Source: Spirochaetaceae bacterium (GTDB lineage Bacteria > Spirochaetota > Spirochaetia > SZUA-6 > Fen-1364). Taken from it: a DNA stretch of 18,801 nt. Each line of letters opens with the position of its first letter. The first letter of the stretch is position 1. Under the pieces are notes generated by a model. That model was not told the origin of the DNA, made no database searches, and saw nothing but the letters and a program-made list of their open reading frames with translations. The DNA lies in the NCBI GenBank assembly GCA_003170115.1, contig PMZS01000148.1:1-18801 (forward strand), read 5' to 3'. Positions 6,905 to 14,593 of this stretch are shown here, in pieces. The position numbers and the translations under genes are program-made.

Positions 6905-9262
6905 CTACTCCTCTTCTTCCGTCGGTTCCCGGTAGGAGGAAAGAAAGTAGATCCCCAGGAGGGCGTCGATCTCCAGCAGCTCAGTGCCGCGCAGGGCCGC
7001 GCGCCGCGAACGGACCTCTGTGGCGAACCAGAGGCCCAGCCCGAGCGTGGGGCTGTGCATGAACGCAAAACCAAGGGCCTCCTCTTCCGGGACGTCGCGG
7101 CCGGCGTACAGGCGGCAGAGAGTGAGGAGGACTGAATACAGCTCATCGATGAGGGCAGCATGGTCCGCGGCCTCCGCGGCTTCCTTCAACCTCCGGCAGC
7201 CGCGCGCGAGCGACTCCCGCACATCGCGGAGCTCCGATCGCGCCTTCCCTCCCCCCACGAGCCTCGACAAGGTTCTCTGTGCGTCCTGCTGGAGCCTCTC
7301 CAGCGCCATGCCGCGCGCCCCGGAATCCCCCGTGACGATGGGGTAGAAATCCCCGGGACTTCCCAGGAGATTGCCCAATGCCACGGCGTATTGCCTCTGT
7401 AATGCGGGACTCGCCGCCGCGTGCATGCGAGGAAGGATTTCCAGCGCGGCCTCGAAAGCACCAAGGCGGGAGACGGCGTCGCTGGCAGCAACGATGACAC
7501 GCTGAGTCCGCTCCTCCCCCAGGAGACGGAGGAGGGGCTTCATGGCCTCGCGTGCGCCCATCCTCCCCAGCGCCTGGCAGCAGGCTTCCGCGAGGTCCTC
7601 CGAGGGCCCTTCCAGGCACTCGATGAGCCGGGGGACCGCGCGGGGGTCGCCGATCCTTCCGAGCGCCCGGGCCGAAGGGGTTCGGATGGTGGAGTGGGGA
7701 TCCCGCAGGTGCCGGGCCAGGGGCTCGACGGCTTCCGCGGCGCCGATTCTTCCCAGCGCCCGGGCCGCCTCCTCCCTCACCTCGTCATCGGGATCGTCGA
7801 GCCTCCTGATGATGTCGGACACCGCGAGGGCGCCGGACCGTTTCTCAACCGACCTCAGCGCCCGGGCGACCTTGCTCGATGTCTCGCCGCGCCCGAGCAC
7901 GTTGATCGTGAGGAAGGTGCGGAAGATCTGAGGGGTCATGAGCACCGACAGGAGGAACCCCACGGGCTTTTCCCGGCCCTCGCGGATGCGGGAGAGGATG
8001 AAGGAGCTGAGGACGGACACGGCGAAGCACAGCAGGACGATGACCTGGAAGCCTCCGACCGGGATCCTGTCCGCAATCCGCGCGTGCAAGCCCCTCAGGG
8101 CATCTTCGAGGCCGCCGCCGAGGAGCGCGCCGAATGAGGGCACAACACCGGCGATGATCGCGTACCACGCGACATATCCGGTTCTGTTGTTCCGGGGGGT
8201 GAGGGTGAGCATGAGCTGCCCTGCGCCGTCCAGGATGGCGGGGCTCAGCAGGCCCTGGACCAGGGCCGTCGCGGGAAGAATCCACATGAAGTTGACCGGC
8301 GTGACGAAGAAGTAGGCCAGCCAGCTCAGCGGATAGAGACTGCCCAGGAGGACCACGGGCTTCCTCCCGATGCGGTCCATCAGCATGCCCCAGGAGGTTG
8401 AGGTGGCGACGTAGGTGAGCTGGGTGATCACCATCATGATTCCCAGCCACGTGTTGGGGGCGCCCACGCCGTCCGGCGCGGTGATGAAAGGCGCCACGAA
8501 AGGCCCGAGGATGTTCACGGAGAACAGCCAGATGGCGATGGAGAGTGAGAACCGCACGAAGTTGGCGTCCCTGACGGGCTCCAGGATGTCGGCCCATCGG
8601 AACGCCGGCCGCGGCTCCCGGGGCTGAGGCTCGGGCATGAAGATGTAGAGCACCGCCTCCAGCACGCCCCCAAGACCGCCCACCGCGAACAGCACGCAGT
8701 ACACGGTGAAAATGTCGGCATTCTTGAAGAGGTCCAGCGCGACGGTCGCGAGCAGGAACCAGATCATCGTGACGCCGTTGATGATGGCCGAGCGGCGGCC
8801 GAAGAAAGTGGCCCGGATATCCTCGGGGATCAGGTCGGCCATCCATCGCCACCAGCCCGACGTGCCGAGATTCGCGAAAAGCCAGCTCACCGCCAGCGCA
8901 ACGAGGATGGCCTGTGCTCCTTCGACCTTGTTTCCCCCGTGCGCCACGCCGAGGGCAACGGCCGCCGGCACGAAACCGAGCAACCGGTGGGCCGTCGTCA
9001 CGACGATCCAGAACGGTTTGGCCCGGCGCAGCCGCCCGAAGATGACGATGGACAGGAGGTTGAAGATCGACGTGAGGTTCAAAGCGGCGACCAGCAGCCC
9101 GAGGCTGGCCGAGGAGGCGCCGAGCTGGTTCTTGAAGAACACGTTCATGATCGTCCCGGGCGCGATCACGGTGACGAATAAAGTGCCGCTGGATCCGAGG
9201 AGGATGTTGAGGTTCATGGCCCGCCGCGTCCGGGCGGGACCGAGGAGCGCTGGTGGGGTCAC
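6905..9262 (-). CDS. MFS transporter fused to a C-terminal HEAT-repeat domain
   Basis: A 785-residue inner-membrane protein. Residues about 16-440 form many hydrophobic helices with MFS features: GRLRRAKPFW in an early cytoplasmic loop and GMLMDRIGRKPVVLLGSLYPL as the repeated loop motif in the second half. Residues about 475-600 are HEAT repeats with LGRIG/LGRMG cores; the first three start near residues 500, 531 and 562, a 31-residue period. The rest (600-785) is helical and probably cytosolic, ending in an acidic tail. The HEAT part may be a docking platform for a partner or sensor. The GTG at 9262 lies 10 bases after the TPR gene stop. An ATG at 9217 (MNLNILLG) is an alternative, but a hairpin at 9220-9238 lies directly before it. 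Substrate unknown. Last gene of the minus-strand cluster. Confidence 0.85.
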   Translation of the reverse strand: MTPPALLGPARTRRAMNLNILLGSSGTLFVTVIAPGTIMNVFFKNQLGASSASLGLLVAALNLTSIFNLLSIVIFGRLRRAKPFWIVVTTAHRLLGFVPAAVALGVAHGGNKVEGAQAILVALAVSWLFANLGTSGWWRWMADLIPEDIRATFFGRRSAIINGVTMIWFLLATVALDLFKNADIFTVYCVLFAVGGLGGVLEAVLYIFMPEPQPREPRPAFRWADILEPVRDANFVRFSLSIAIWLFSVNILGPFVAPFITAPDGVGAPNTWLGIMMVITQLTYVATSTSWGMLMDRIGRKPVVLLGSLYPLSWLAYFFVTPVNFMWILPATALVQGLLSPAILDGAGQLMLTLTPRNNRTGYVAWYAIIAGVVPSFGALLGGGLEDALRGLHARIADRIPVGGFQVIVLLCFAVSVLSSFILSRIREGREKPVGFLLSVLMTPQIFRTFLTINVLGRGETSSKVARALRSVEKRSGALAVSDIIRRLDDPDDEVREEAARALGRIGAAEAVEPLARHLRDPHSTIRTPSARALGRIGDPRAVPRLIECLEGPSEDLAEACCQALGRMGAREAMKPLLRLLGEERTQRVIVAASDAVSRLGAFEAALEILPRMHAAASPALQRQYAVALGNLLGSPGDFYPIVTGDSGARGMALERLQQDAQRTLSRLVGGGKARSELRDVRESLARGCRRLKEAAEAADHAALIDELYSVLLTLCRLYAGRDVPEEEALGFAFMHSPTLGLGLWFATEVRSRRAALRGTELLEIDALLGIYFLSSYREPTEEEE
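7569..7770 (-). repeat. 93-bp-period HEAT coding repeat
   Basis: Near-identical AGCGCC(C/T)GG cores occur at plus-strand positions 7569, 7662 and 7755, exactly 93 bases (31 codons) apart. They encode the LGRIG/LGRMG helix of successive HEAT repeats in the MFS fusion protein. This is a protein repeat showing at DNA level, not a mobile or CRISPR repeat. Confidence 0.85.
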
Positions 9263-9271
9263 GTTCAGATG

Positions 9272-10930
9272 CTACTGTGCCGCTGCCGCGAGCCTCGACA
9301 GTTCCCGCGCCTTCTGCGCGAGCGCGGCATTATTCGGGGCCAGCGTTGAGGCGCGCTTCGCGTATTCCATGGCCTTGCGGTAGTCCTTCTGTGCGGCCAG
9401 GAAATCGGCGATGGCCGAAAGAGCCTCCGCGTTGTCCGGGTTTTCCCTCAAAGCCGCGCGAAGGTCAAAGAGGGGATCCGCGGACCCGGCCTGGGAGCGC
9501 AGGTAATGCAGCTCGCTTGCCAGAGGCGGCGGTGGATCCATCGCAAGGAGAGCATGGTCGATGACGACCATCGCGTCTGCCGGACGGACGGCCGCCAGCA
9601 TGGATCTGGCTTCCAACGCAAGGGCATCCGCGGTCTTCGTCATGCGGAAAAGCTGCAGGGCGAAGGCGAGGGCCTGGGCATGGTCGCCGAGCCCGTTGGA
9701 GATCTGCCAGCCAAGTCGCAGATTTTCCGCGGTGCGTGCCGGCCCCGGAATCATCGCCAGCCATGATGAAGCCTCATTCCATTGCCGAGCCTGGGCCGAG
9801 GTGGAGACGAGAAGCGAAAGGATCTCCAGATCTTCCGGGGCCAGTTCGTGCGCATGGAGAAGCGCGGTCACCGCCTCCTGTGTTTGTCCCTTGTCCAACA
9901 GGATCCGGGCACGCATCTCGGGGAACGAGGCGTCGGCCGGGTAGCGCGTCTCGGCGTCCCCGAGCACGGCCAATGACTCGGGGTCGTTTTGCGCATTGTC
10001 GTGGAGCAGCCGGGCTTTCAGCAGGATCGCATCGGTCAGATCAGGACGCTGACGAAGGAGCGCATCCAGGACCCACAGCGACTGGTACCAGTCTCCCGCC
10101 GCGGCGAGGGCCTGCGCCCGCAGGAGAACGAAGGCCGGGTCAGCCGGCGCGCGCAGAAGCCCCTGAGCCGCTGCATCCGCGGCAACCTCGGGCTTGCCCG
10201 CGGCGAGCGCGCCGCGCGCAAGGGCGGCGAAACGCTGCGGCTCCGTCGGGAGCAGGGACGCGAGGTGCTGGAGAAGGGGCAGCTCTGACGGGGCGGAGCC
10301 GGAGCTGATGATCGTCCGTGCAAGTCCGGCGGCCGCGGGGGAGAAGTTCGGTGAGCGCTTCAGCGCGGCCTCGAACCGGGCGCGCACGTCGGCACGCGGT
10401 GCCGCCCTCTTCTCCAGCAAAAGCCCCTGGAGGAATGGCGGCAGGGGGGACGTCGGCATCAGGATCTCCGCCTCCGCAAGTTTCGGCCGAAGAACAGTTT
10501 CCCGTGCATCGTCGGCAGCGGCGTGAGGATCGAGGAGCACGAGGGCGGGGGCGATGCTCAAGAGGAACGGGCTCGTGATCCGCGCTTCGTCCCACGAGAG
10601 TCCGTTCTCCGGGTACGAACCGGCCGATTCGGGGTACAGCCGACGCAGGAGCGTGCTTCCGACAATGCCGGCTCCCGCGGCACCGCGTGCCCCCATCTCG
10701 TCCGCGGCAGCGGCAAGCCGGTTGCCCTCTGCCAGGGATGCGGGAGTGGCCGCGGCGATAAGCGTCACGGCGTGCGAAAGAAGAGATTCGCCGGTCCCGA
10801 ATTGGGACAATGCATCAGGGGGAGCGGATTGCGCGGCTTCATCCGGCGACGGACCGACGGTCGAGCAACCGGAGAGCACGAGGGCGGCCAGCAGCACGGG
10901 CATCGTGCCGAAGGCACGGATTCGTGGCAT
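9272..10930 (-). CDS. TPR-repeat lipoprotein
   Basis: A 552-residue predicted lipoprotein. The signal peptide MPRIRAFGTMPVLLAALVLSG ends in a lipobox with lipidated Cys22 (LSGC). The body is Ala/Leu-rich helical pairs, with clear TPR units in the second half (ILLDKGQTQEAVTALLHAHELAPED and, near the end, AQKDYRKAMEYAKRASTLAPNN). TPR lipoproteins usually scaffold envelope complexes, so an envelope-facing adaptor role is inferred. The open frame runs upstream to 11713, but that part is an out-of-frame shadow of the DUF4015 gene. Two starts compete: ATG at 10930 with GGAG seven bases upstream (inside a small hairpin), and ATG at 10954 with GAGGTG twelve bases upstream. Both keep the lipobox. It lies between the DUF4015 gene and the MFS-HEAT gene on the same strand. 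Confidence 0.82.
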   Translation of the reverse strand: MPRIRAFGTMPVLLAALVLSGCSTVGPSPDEAAQSAPPDALSQFGTGESLLSHAVTLIAAATPASLAEGNRLAAAADEMGARGAAGAGIVGSTLLRRLYPESAGSYPENGLSWDEARITSPFLLSIAPALVLLDPHAAADDARETVLRPKLAEAEILMPTSPLPPFLQGLLLEKRAAPRADVRARFEAALKRSPNFSPAAAGLARTIISSGSAPSELPLLQHLASLLPTEPQRFAALARGALAAGKPEVAADAAAQGLLRAPADPAFVLLRAQALAAAGDWYQSLWVLDALLRQRPDLTDAILLKARLLHDNAQNDPESLAVLGDAETRYPADASFPEMRARILLDKGQTQEAVTALLHAHELAPEDLEILSLLVSTSAQARQWNEASSWLAMIPGPARTAENLRLGWQISNGLGDHAQALAFALQLFRMTKTADALALEARSMLAAVRPADAMVVIDHALLAMDPPPPLASELHYLRSQAGSADPLFDLRAALRENPDNAEALSAIADFLAAQKDYRKAMEYAKRASTLAPNNAALAQKARELSRLAAAAQ

Positions 10931-10944
10931 CGCGGTACTCCGCG
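10931..10944 (-). promoter_or_regulatory. Hairpin covering the ribosome site of the TPR lipoprotein
   Basis: CGCGG and CCGCG (plus 10931-10935 and 10940-10944) form a five-base stem with a four-base loop immediately upstream of the ATG at 10930. On the minus strand the GGAG ribosome site falls in the stem and loop. It may damp translation from this start or favour the upstream ATG at 10954. Short stems of this size are common by chance in GC-rich DNA. Confidence 0.25.
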
Positions 10945-10965
10945 GATTATGCATCGTGCCGTTTT

Positions 10966-12942
10966 TCACCTCGTCGCCTCTGCGCCCGTGCCCCGCGCGA
11001 TGATCGGTCCCAGCGGAACGGTGACCATGTAATAGTCGTTGGAGGCGTTCCAGAGCGTGAACCCGGATCCCGCGCCTTCCAGCGCGCCGTGGACCTGGTT
11101 CAGGAGATACGTGGAATAGACCGGTTGCGCGAAACTTGTTTCCGCCCCGATGCGGAAGGCCTGCACATAGGGACGGATCACGCTGCGGCCTTCCACGATG
11201 TACGCGGAGCGCCTGGTGCCTTCCTGGTAGATGTATTTCGCCCGGGGAAGGTAGTCCATGGTCCCGAGGAAGTCCCGGGGGAAATGGGACGGGTAGAACA
11301 TTGGCTGAATGACGTCGACGTAGCGGGAATACATCTCGATGTTCTGTGCAACCCAGTTGGAGATCCGGGCCCACCCGCAGTAGCCGTACACGTCCGTGGA
11401 GATGGGGATGGACAGGTATTCCCTCGCCTTGGCGAGGAACGATTCCAGGGCTTCCATCTTTCCCATGCCCGGCTTGCGGAACCGCCACGTGATGCCCCCG
11501 ATGTCGCCGTCGGAGGGGAAACGGATGTAGTCGAACTGGATCTCGTCCACGCCCTTGTCCTGCAATTCGCGCGCGATTTCGATGTTGTAGTCCCAGACGT
11601 GCTCGGAGTAGGGGTCGACCCAGTATTCTCCCTGGAAGGCGGTTTCTTCGCCGGTCAGGTCGTCGACGCTTTTTTTCAGGTACCGCCAGGGAGCTTTGGC
11701 CGCCTTGTCCCACGCCGCATACTGGTAGGACTCCGCGTTGTACAACTGCTTGTCGCGGAAGACGACGATCCTGCCGATGAGGTACAGCCCGTTCGCATGC
11801 GCGGTCTGCACGATGTCCTCGATGGCGAAGCGTTTCTGCACGGCGCCGATTCGCAGCGGCTCCTCGAGCTTCGTATCGTAGGTGAGGTAGCCGTCATCGT
11901 CCTTGAAGTCCAGGACGATGCTGTTCAGGCCCTGCGCCTTGAGAAAGTCCAGGTGGGACTTCAAGCGCGGTCCGGCGGCCCAGCGCGATGACATGTAAAT
12001 CCCGTACTTGTCAGCCGCGGCGGCCATCCGCGACACCTTGTCCGCGGGCAGGGCCACCTGGTCCCGGATCTGCTCGATCAGCTTCCACCCTCCATCTGGA
12101 AGGGGCCACGCCCACCGCGCGTTATCCGTCCGTGCCTCGAGGTACCAGTTGTCCTGGGTGGTGTGCCGGTTGAACGAAAGTCCGCGCACGGCTGAGCCGC
12201 CTGCTTCGAGCGGCAATTCGATCTGCTCCACCGTCTTTCCGCCCTTGTGATAGACGAACAGTCCCTTGCCGAAACCCAGGGAAAACCAGATCTGGTCAGG
12301 CGCGGACGGGTCGTAGGCCAGGGACGCGATCTCCTCGTAGTTGCCCCCGCCCAGTTTCAGCGGCGTGAGAGGCTCGGAGAGGGAGACCCACGTCCGTCCC
12401 GTGTCCCGGGTCTCGAAGAAACCGTGGAAGGAGGTTCCCACCGCCATGATGCCGGGGTTTCCGGGGGACAGGGCGACGCAGGTGAGCTGGTCGTTCGCGC
12501 GGATCGGATCCTTCAGCTCGACCTTCTGCCATGTGAGCGCTGCATCCCCGGAGACGAAGATCGTGTCCAGGGTAGTGAGGGCGAGGCGATTGGCGTCCAG
12601 GGGGTCGACGGCGAGCCCCGTGATGATTGGCGGCTTGTCCACCGTGAAGGGGTACACGGCCCGGACGGGCAGCCCCTGGTTGCGGGCGCTCCATGTCGCG
12701 CCGCCGTCCATGGACACCAGCACTCCCAGGTCTCGCGAGACTCGCCACACCGCGCTCCCGGTGGTGCGCGAGATACGGTCCGGCGCATAGCGGGTCTCCA
12801 GCGGTGCCGGAACGGCCGCGTCCTTGCCGGTCTCCGCGGAGGTGATCCCCCCACCGTCCTGGGCGCTGAGAAAGGTGACAATGCCCGCTGAAGAGAGAAA
12901 TATCACGGACACGGCGATGATGAGGATGCGCCGCTTGTTCAT
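10966..12942 (-). CDS. Exported Asp-box propeller fused to a DUF4015 glycosidase-like domain
   Basis: A 658-residue protein with an N-terminal signal peptide or membrane anchor (residues 4-27, ending LSAQ). Residues about 60-290 look like a BNR/YCF48-type beta-propeller, with Asp-box-like motifs SMDGGATW (77-84), SGDAALTW (131-138) and TRDTGRTW (178-185). Residues about 312-640 match the DUF4015 putative glycoside hydrolase barrel: GIYMSSRWA, VLDFKDDDGYL (343-353), IGRIVVFRD, and VDEIQFDYIRFPSDG (465-479), which supplies candidate acidic catalytic residues. It probably acts on an envelope or extracellular glycan. DUF4015 activity has not, to my knowledge, been generally established. The ATG overlaps the stop of the upstream membrane-protein gene by ATGA, and 35 bases separate its stop from the TPR lipoprotein start. 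Confidence 0.85.
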   Translation of the reverse strand: MNKRRILIIAVSVIFLSSAGIVTFLSAQDGGGITSAETGKDAAVPAPLETRYAPDRISRTTGSAVWRVSRDLGVLVSMDGGATWSARNQGLPVRAVYPFTVDKPPIITGLAVDPLDANRLALTTLDTIFVSGDAALTWQKVELKDPIRANDQLTCVALSPGNPGIMAVGTSFHGFFETRDTGRTWVSLSEPLTPLKLGGGNYEEIASLAYDPSAPDQIWFSLGFGKGLFVYHKGGKTVEQIELPLEAGGSAVRGLSFNRHTTQDNWYLEARTDNARWAWPLPDGGWKLIEQIRDQVALPADKVSRMAAAADKYGIYMSSRWAAGPRLKSHLDFLKAQGLNSIVLDFKDDDGYLTYDTKLEEPLRIGAVQKRFAIEDIVQTAHANGLYLIGRIVVFRDKQLYNAESYQYAAWDKAAKAPWRYLKKSVDDLTGEETAFQGEYWVDPYSEHVWDYNIEIARELQDKGVDEIQFDYIRFPSDGDIGGITWRFRKPGMGKMEALESFLAKAREYLSIPISTDVYGYCGWARISNWVAQNIEMYSRYVDVIQPMFYPSHFPRDFLGTMDYLPRAKYIYQEGTRRSAYIVEGRSVIRPYVQAFRIGAETSFAQPVYSTYLLNQVHGALEGAGSGFTLWNASNDYYMVTVPLGPIIARGTGAEATR

Positions 12943-13484
12943 ACCTTACTACTCGGCCGACGGGTGCTGAAAAATGAAATGATCAGCACCGCGCCGATGA
13001 TCACGAGGATCATCGGCCACCACTGCCGGACGAAGGCCGCGAATCCCCCGTCGGAATGATGGAGGCTGAAAGGGAGAAACAGGAGGGCGAGAAGGGAGAT
13101 GAAGAGCCCCGGCACGACGATGGCGACGCGTGCCGAACCGTGTTTCCGCAGCCCGTACGGCACAAGAGACACGCCGGTGACGAGCATGAACGCGGGCCAG
13201 ATGCGCGCAAGGCTCTGGGAGCTCAGGACCGTGTTCATGAGGAGGATGACGACTCCGCCAAGGGTGAGCACCATGCCGGGGATGATCCACCGGTCCGACC
13301 GGCGCCGCGGCCAGGCGAGGTAGAGAAAGACCAGCCCGGTGAGAATCACCGCCACCGGCCAGAGCGCTCCCGGCCGCGGCAGGTATCCCACGTTCCAGAG
13401 CATCAGGACGCTGCCCGCAAGCGCGACGGCCACCCCGGTGACAAGGAGCATGTTCGGATACCGCGCTGCGCTGGGATTCTTCAT
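12939..13484 (-). CDS. Six-helix membrane protein with three similar units
   Basis: A 181-residue integral membrane protein with six hydrophobic helices: about 12-34, 40-58, 67-87, 95-113, 119-140 and 155-172. The second, fourth and sixth helices begin with the same pattern, tryptophan-proline, about six residues, then glycine (LWPVAVILTG, IWPAFMLVTG, WWPMILVIIG), and basic residues follow each. The gene is therefore a threefold repeat of a two-helix unit similar to the LiaF/DUF5668-type membrane domain. It lacks a soluble domain. The open frame reaches a TTG at 13523, but the ATG at 13484 fits the promoter. First gene of the minus-strand cluster, overlapping the DUF4015 gene by ATGA. Function unknown; a membrane partner or stress-sensing role is only an inference. 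Confidence 0.8.
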   Translation of the reverse strand: MKNPSAARYPNMLLVTGVAVALAGSVLMLWNVGYLPRPGALWPVAVILTGLVFLYLAWPRRRSDRWIIPGMVLTLGGVVILLMNTVLSSQSLARIWPAFMLVTGVSLVPYGLRKHGSARVAIVVPGLFISLLALLFLPFSLHHSDGGFAAFVRQWWPMILVIIGAVLIISFFSTRRPSSKV

Positions 13485-13523
13485 CGGCCGATCGATCCTA
13501 TCAGAACCCGTCCGCCTTGCCAA
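13484..13523 (-). promoter_or_regulatory. Candidate promoter for the minus-strand envelope cluster
   Basis: On the minus strand, TTGGCA (plus 13518-13523) and TAGGAT (plus 13495-13500) lie 17 bases apart. TGA directly before the -10 makes it an extended -10 (TGn). The expected start near 13488 leaves a leader of about four bases before the ATG at 13484. The AGGA that could be read as a ribosome site is part of the -10 box. The -35 coincides with that of the divergent promoter. Confidence 0.5.
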
Positions 13524-13558
13524 CAGCGGGCATTCCTGCTACTATCCCCCCAACACCG
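13517..13558 (+). promoter_or_regulatory. Candidate promoter for the plus-strand lipoprotein/transglycosylase cluster
   Basis: TTGCCA (13517-13522) and TACTAT (13540-13545) are separated by 17 bases, with TGC directly before the -10 as an extended -10. The predicted start near 13552 leaves about seven untranslated bases before the ATG at 13559, with no Shine-Dalgarno. Its -35 overlaps the divergent promoter's -35 base for base except for one position at each end. Confidence 0.55.
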
Positions 13559-14593
13559 ATGACCGCACGCATTGTCGCGCTCTTCGTGCTCGTGGCGGCG
13601 CTTGCCGGATGCGCCGTTGCGGACACGCGTTACTACCTGGGCGCATTCGATCAGAACCAGGAGCTCAGGGAGCTTTTCCGCCTCTTCAACAAGGAGAAGG
13701 ACCAGGAAAACCGGTTCGTGCTCATCACGCAGATCGCGGCGGGGCTGGCGAACGAGGGCCGGGTCGACCGCGAAATTCTGTTTCTCTCCACTCACGTGGA
13801 GAAGAATCCCGCCGACATTTACAACGGCTATTACCTGCTCCTCGTGGCCGACGCGTACCGTGACATGAAGGCGGTGCCCTTCGCCATCCATTACTATCGT
13901 AGAATCCTTTCGAACTACGGCGATCTGCTCGTGAAGGGCACCTCGATTCACCTGCAATGTCTCCAGGAGCTGCTTTCCCTGGAAACCGATCCCGAGGCGA
14001 AGATCGGCTCCTACAAGGAGCTGTCCTCCCGGTTCCCCGACCAGAGCCCGGGGATCAACTGGTATTACATGGCTAAAAGCTACGAGGAAGTGGGGGAGTG
14101 GGAACAATCCATCCAGGCCTACCAGAAGTTCATCGGCTCGGTTGACGTCGACGTCACGGGGGATTCCATTGCCCTGCGGGACGCCTCGGAGAAGGTCAAT
14201 TTCTCCAACAGCGCGGACAAGAGCTGGCTGGTGCCCGACCTGAACGCTCTCGTGGCGGGCGTTCGAGACGCCATCACGACGAAAAACATCAGCCGCCTCA
14301 GGAAATACCAGGCGCAGGTGAACTTTTTCCAGGAGCCGTGGGACCAGACGCAGCTCATCAGCGACGAGACGGTGAACTACAACATCATCAATTACCTCCT
14401 CACGTCGAACGTCGCCATCGACTCCCAGCTGGATGTCGCGGCGAACGGCCGGGAGGCCACGCTTCGGACCACGGGATGGAATTTCAGGCCTTCGACCTGG
14501 TACCTGTACTTCCGACAGGTCGATTTCCCCGCGAATCCAGACATCAACATGCAGTGGGAATGGGCAGGAATATACTTCGGCGAAAAGCTCTGA
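13559..14593 (+). CDS. TPR-like lipoprotein of unknown function
   Basis: A 344-residue predicted lipoprotein: signal peptide MTARIVALFVLVAA, then lipobox LAGC with Cys18. Residues about 25-210 are helical and TPR-like (repeated DIYNGYYLLLVADAYRDM and GINWYYMAKSYEEVGEW patterns). After about residue 215 the protein changes character, and the end is rich in aromatic residues (WYLYFRQVDFP, QWEWAGIYFG), suggesting a beta-rich C-terminal domain. The frame is open upstream to 13517, but the ATG at 13559 gives a correct signal peptide and follows the promoter. The 3' end overlaps the transglycosylase gene by 34 bases. I recall similar proteins from spirochaetes but cannot name the family. A periplasmic scaffold for the neighbouring muralytic enzyme is an inference. 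Confidence 0.8.
   Translation: MTARIVALFVLVAALAGCAVADTRYYLGAFDQNQELRELFRLFNKEKDQENRFVLITQIAAGLANEGRVDREILFLSTHVEKNPADIYNGYYLLLVADAYRDMKAVPFAIHYYRRILSNYGDLLVKGTSIHLQCLQELLSLETDPEAKIGSYKELSSRFPDQSPGINWYYMAKSYEEVGEWEQSIQAYQKFIGSVDVDVTGDSIALRDASEKVNFSNSADKSWLVPDLNALVAGVRDAITTKNISRLRKYQAQVNFFQEPWDQTQLISDETVNYNIINYLLTSNVAIDSQLDVAANGREATLRTTGWNFRPSTWYLYFRQVDFPANPDINMQWEWAGIYFGEKL

Noticed and set aside
7569..7770. Regular 93-base repeats that could suggest a CRISPR or satellite array
   Set aside because: The period is exactly 31 codons, in frame with HEAT repeats, and units are only partly alike.
10931..11713. N-terminal extension of the TPR lipoprotein frame to 813 residues
   Set aside because: This part overlaps the DUF4015 gene out of frame, is arginine- and proline-rich, and precedes a perfect lipoprotein signal peptide; it is a coding shadow.
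10810..11991. 393-residue plus-strand frame opposite the DUF4015 and TPR genes
   Set aside because: It lies antisense to recognised coding sequence, has no family motif and has a composition typical of GC-rich antisense frames.
14338..14559. Upstream part of the transglycosylase frame
   Set aside because: It overlaps the end of the lipoprotein gene in another frame and precedes a good signal peptide start at 14560.
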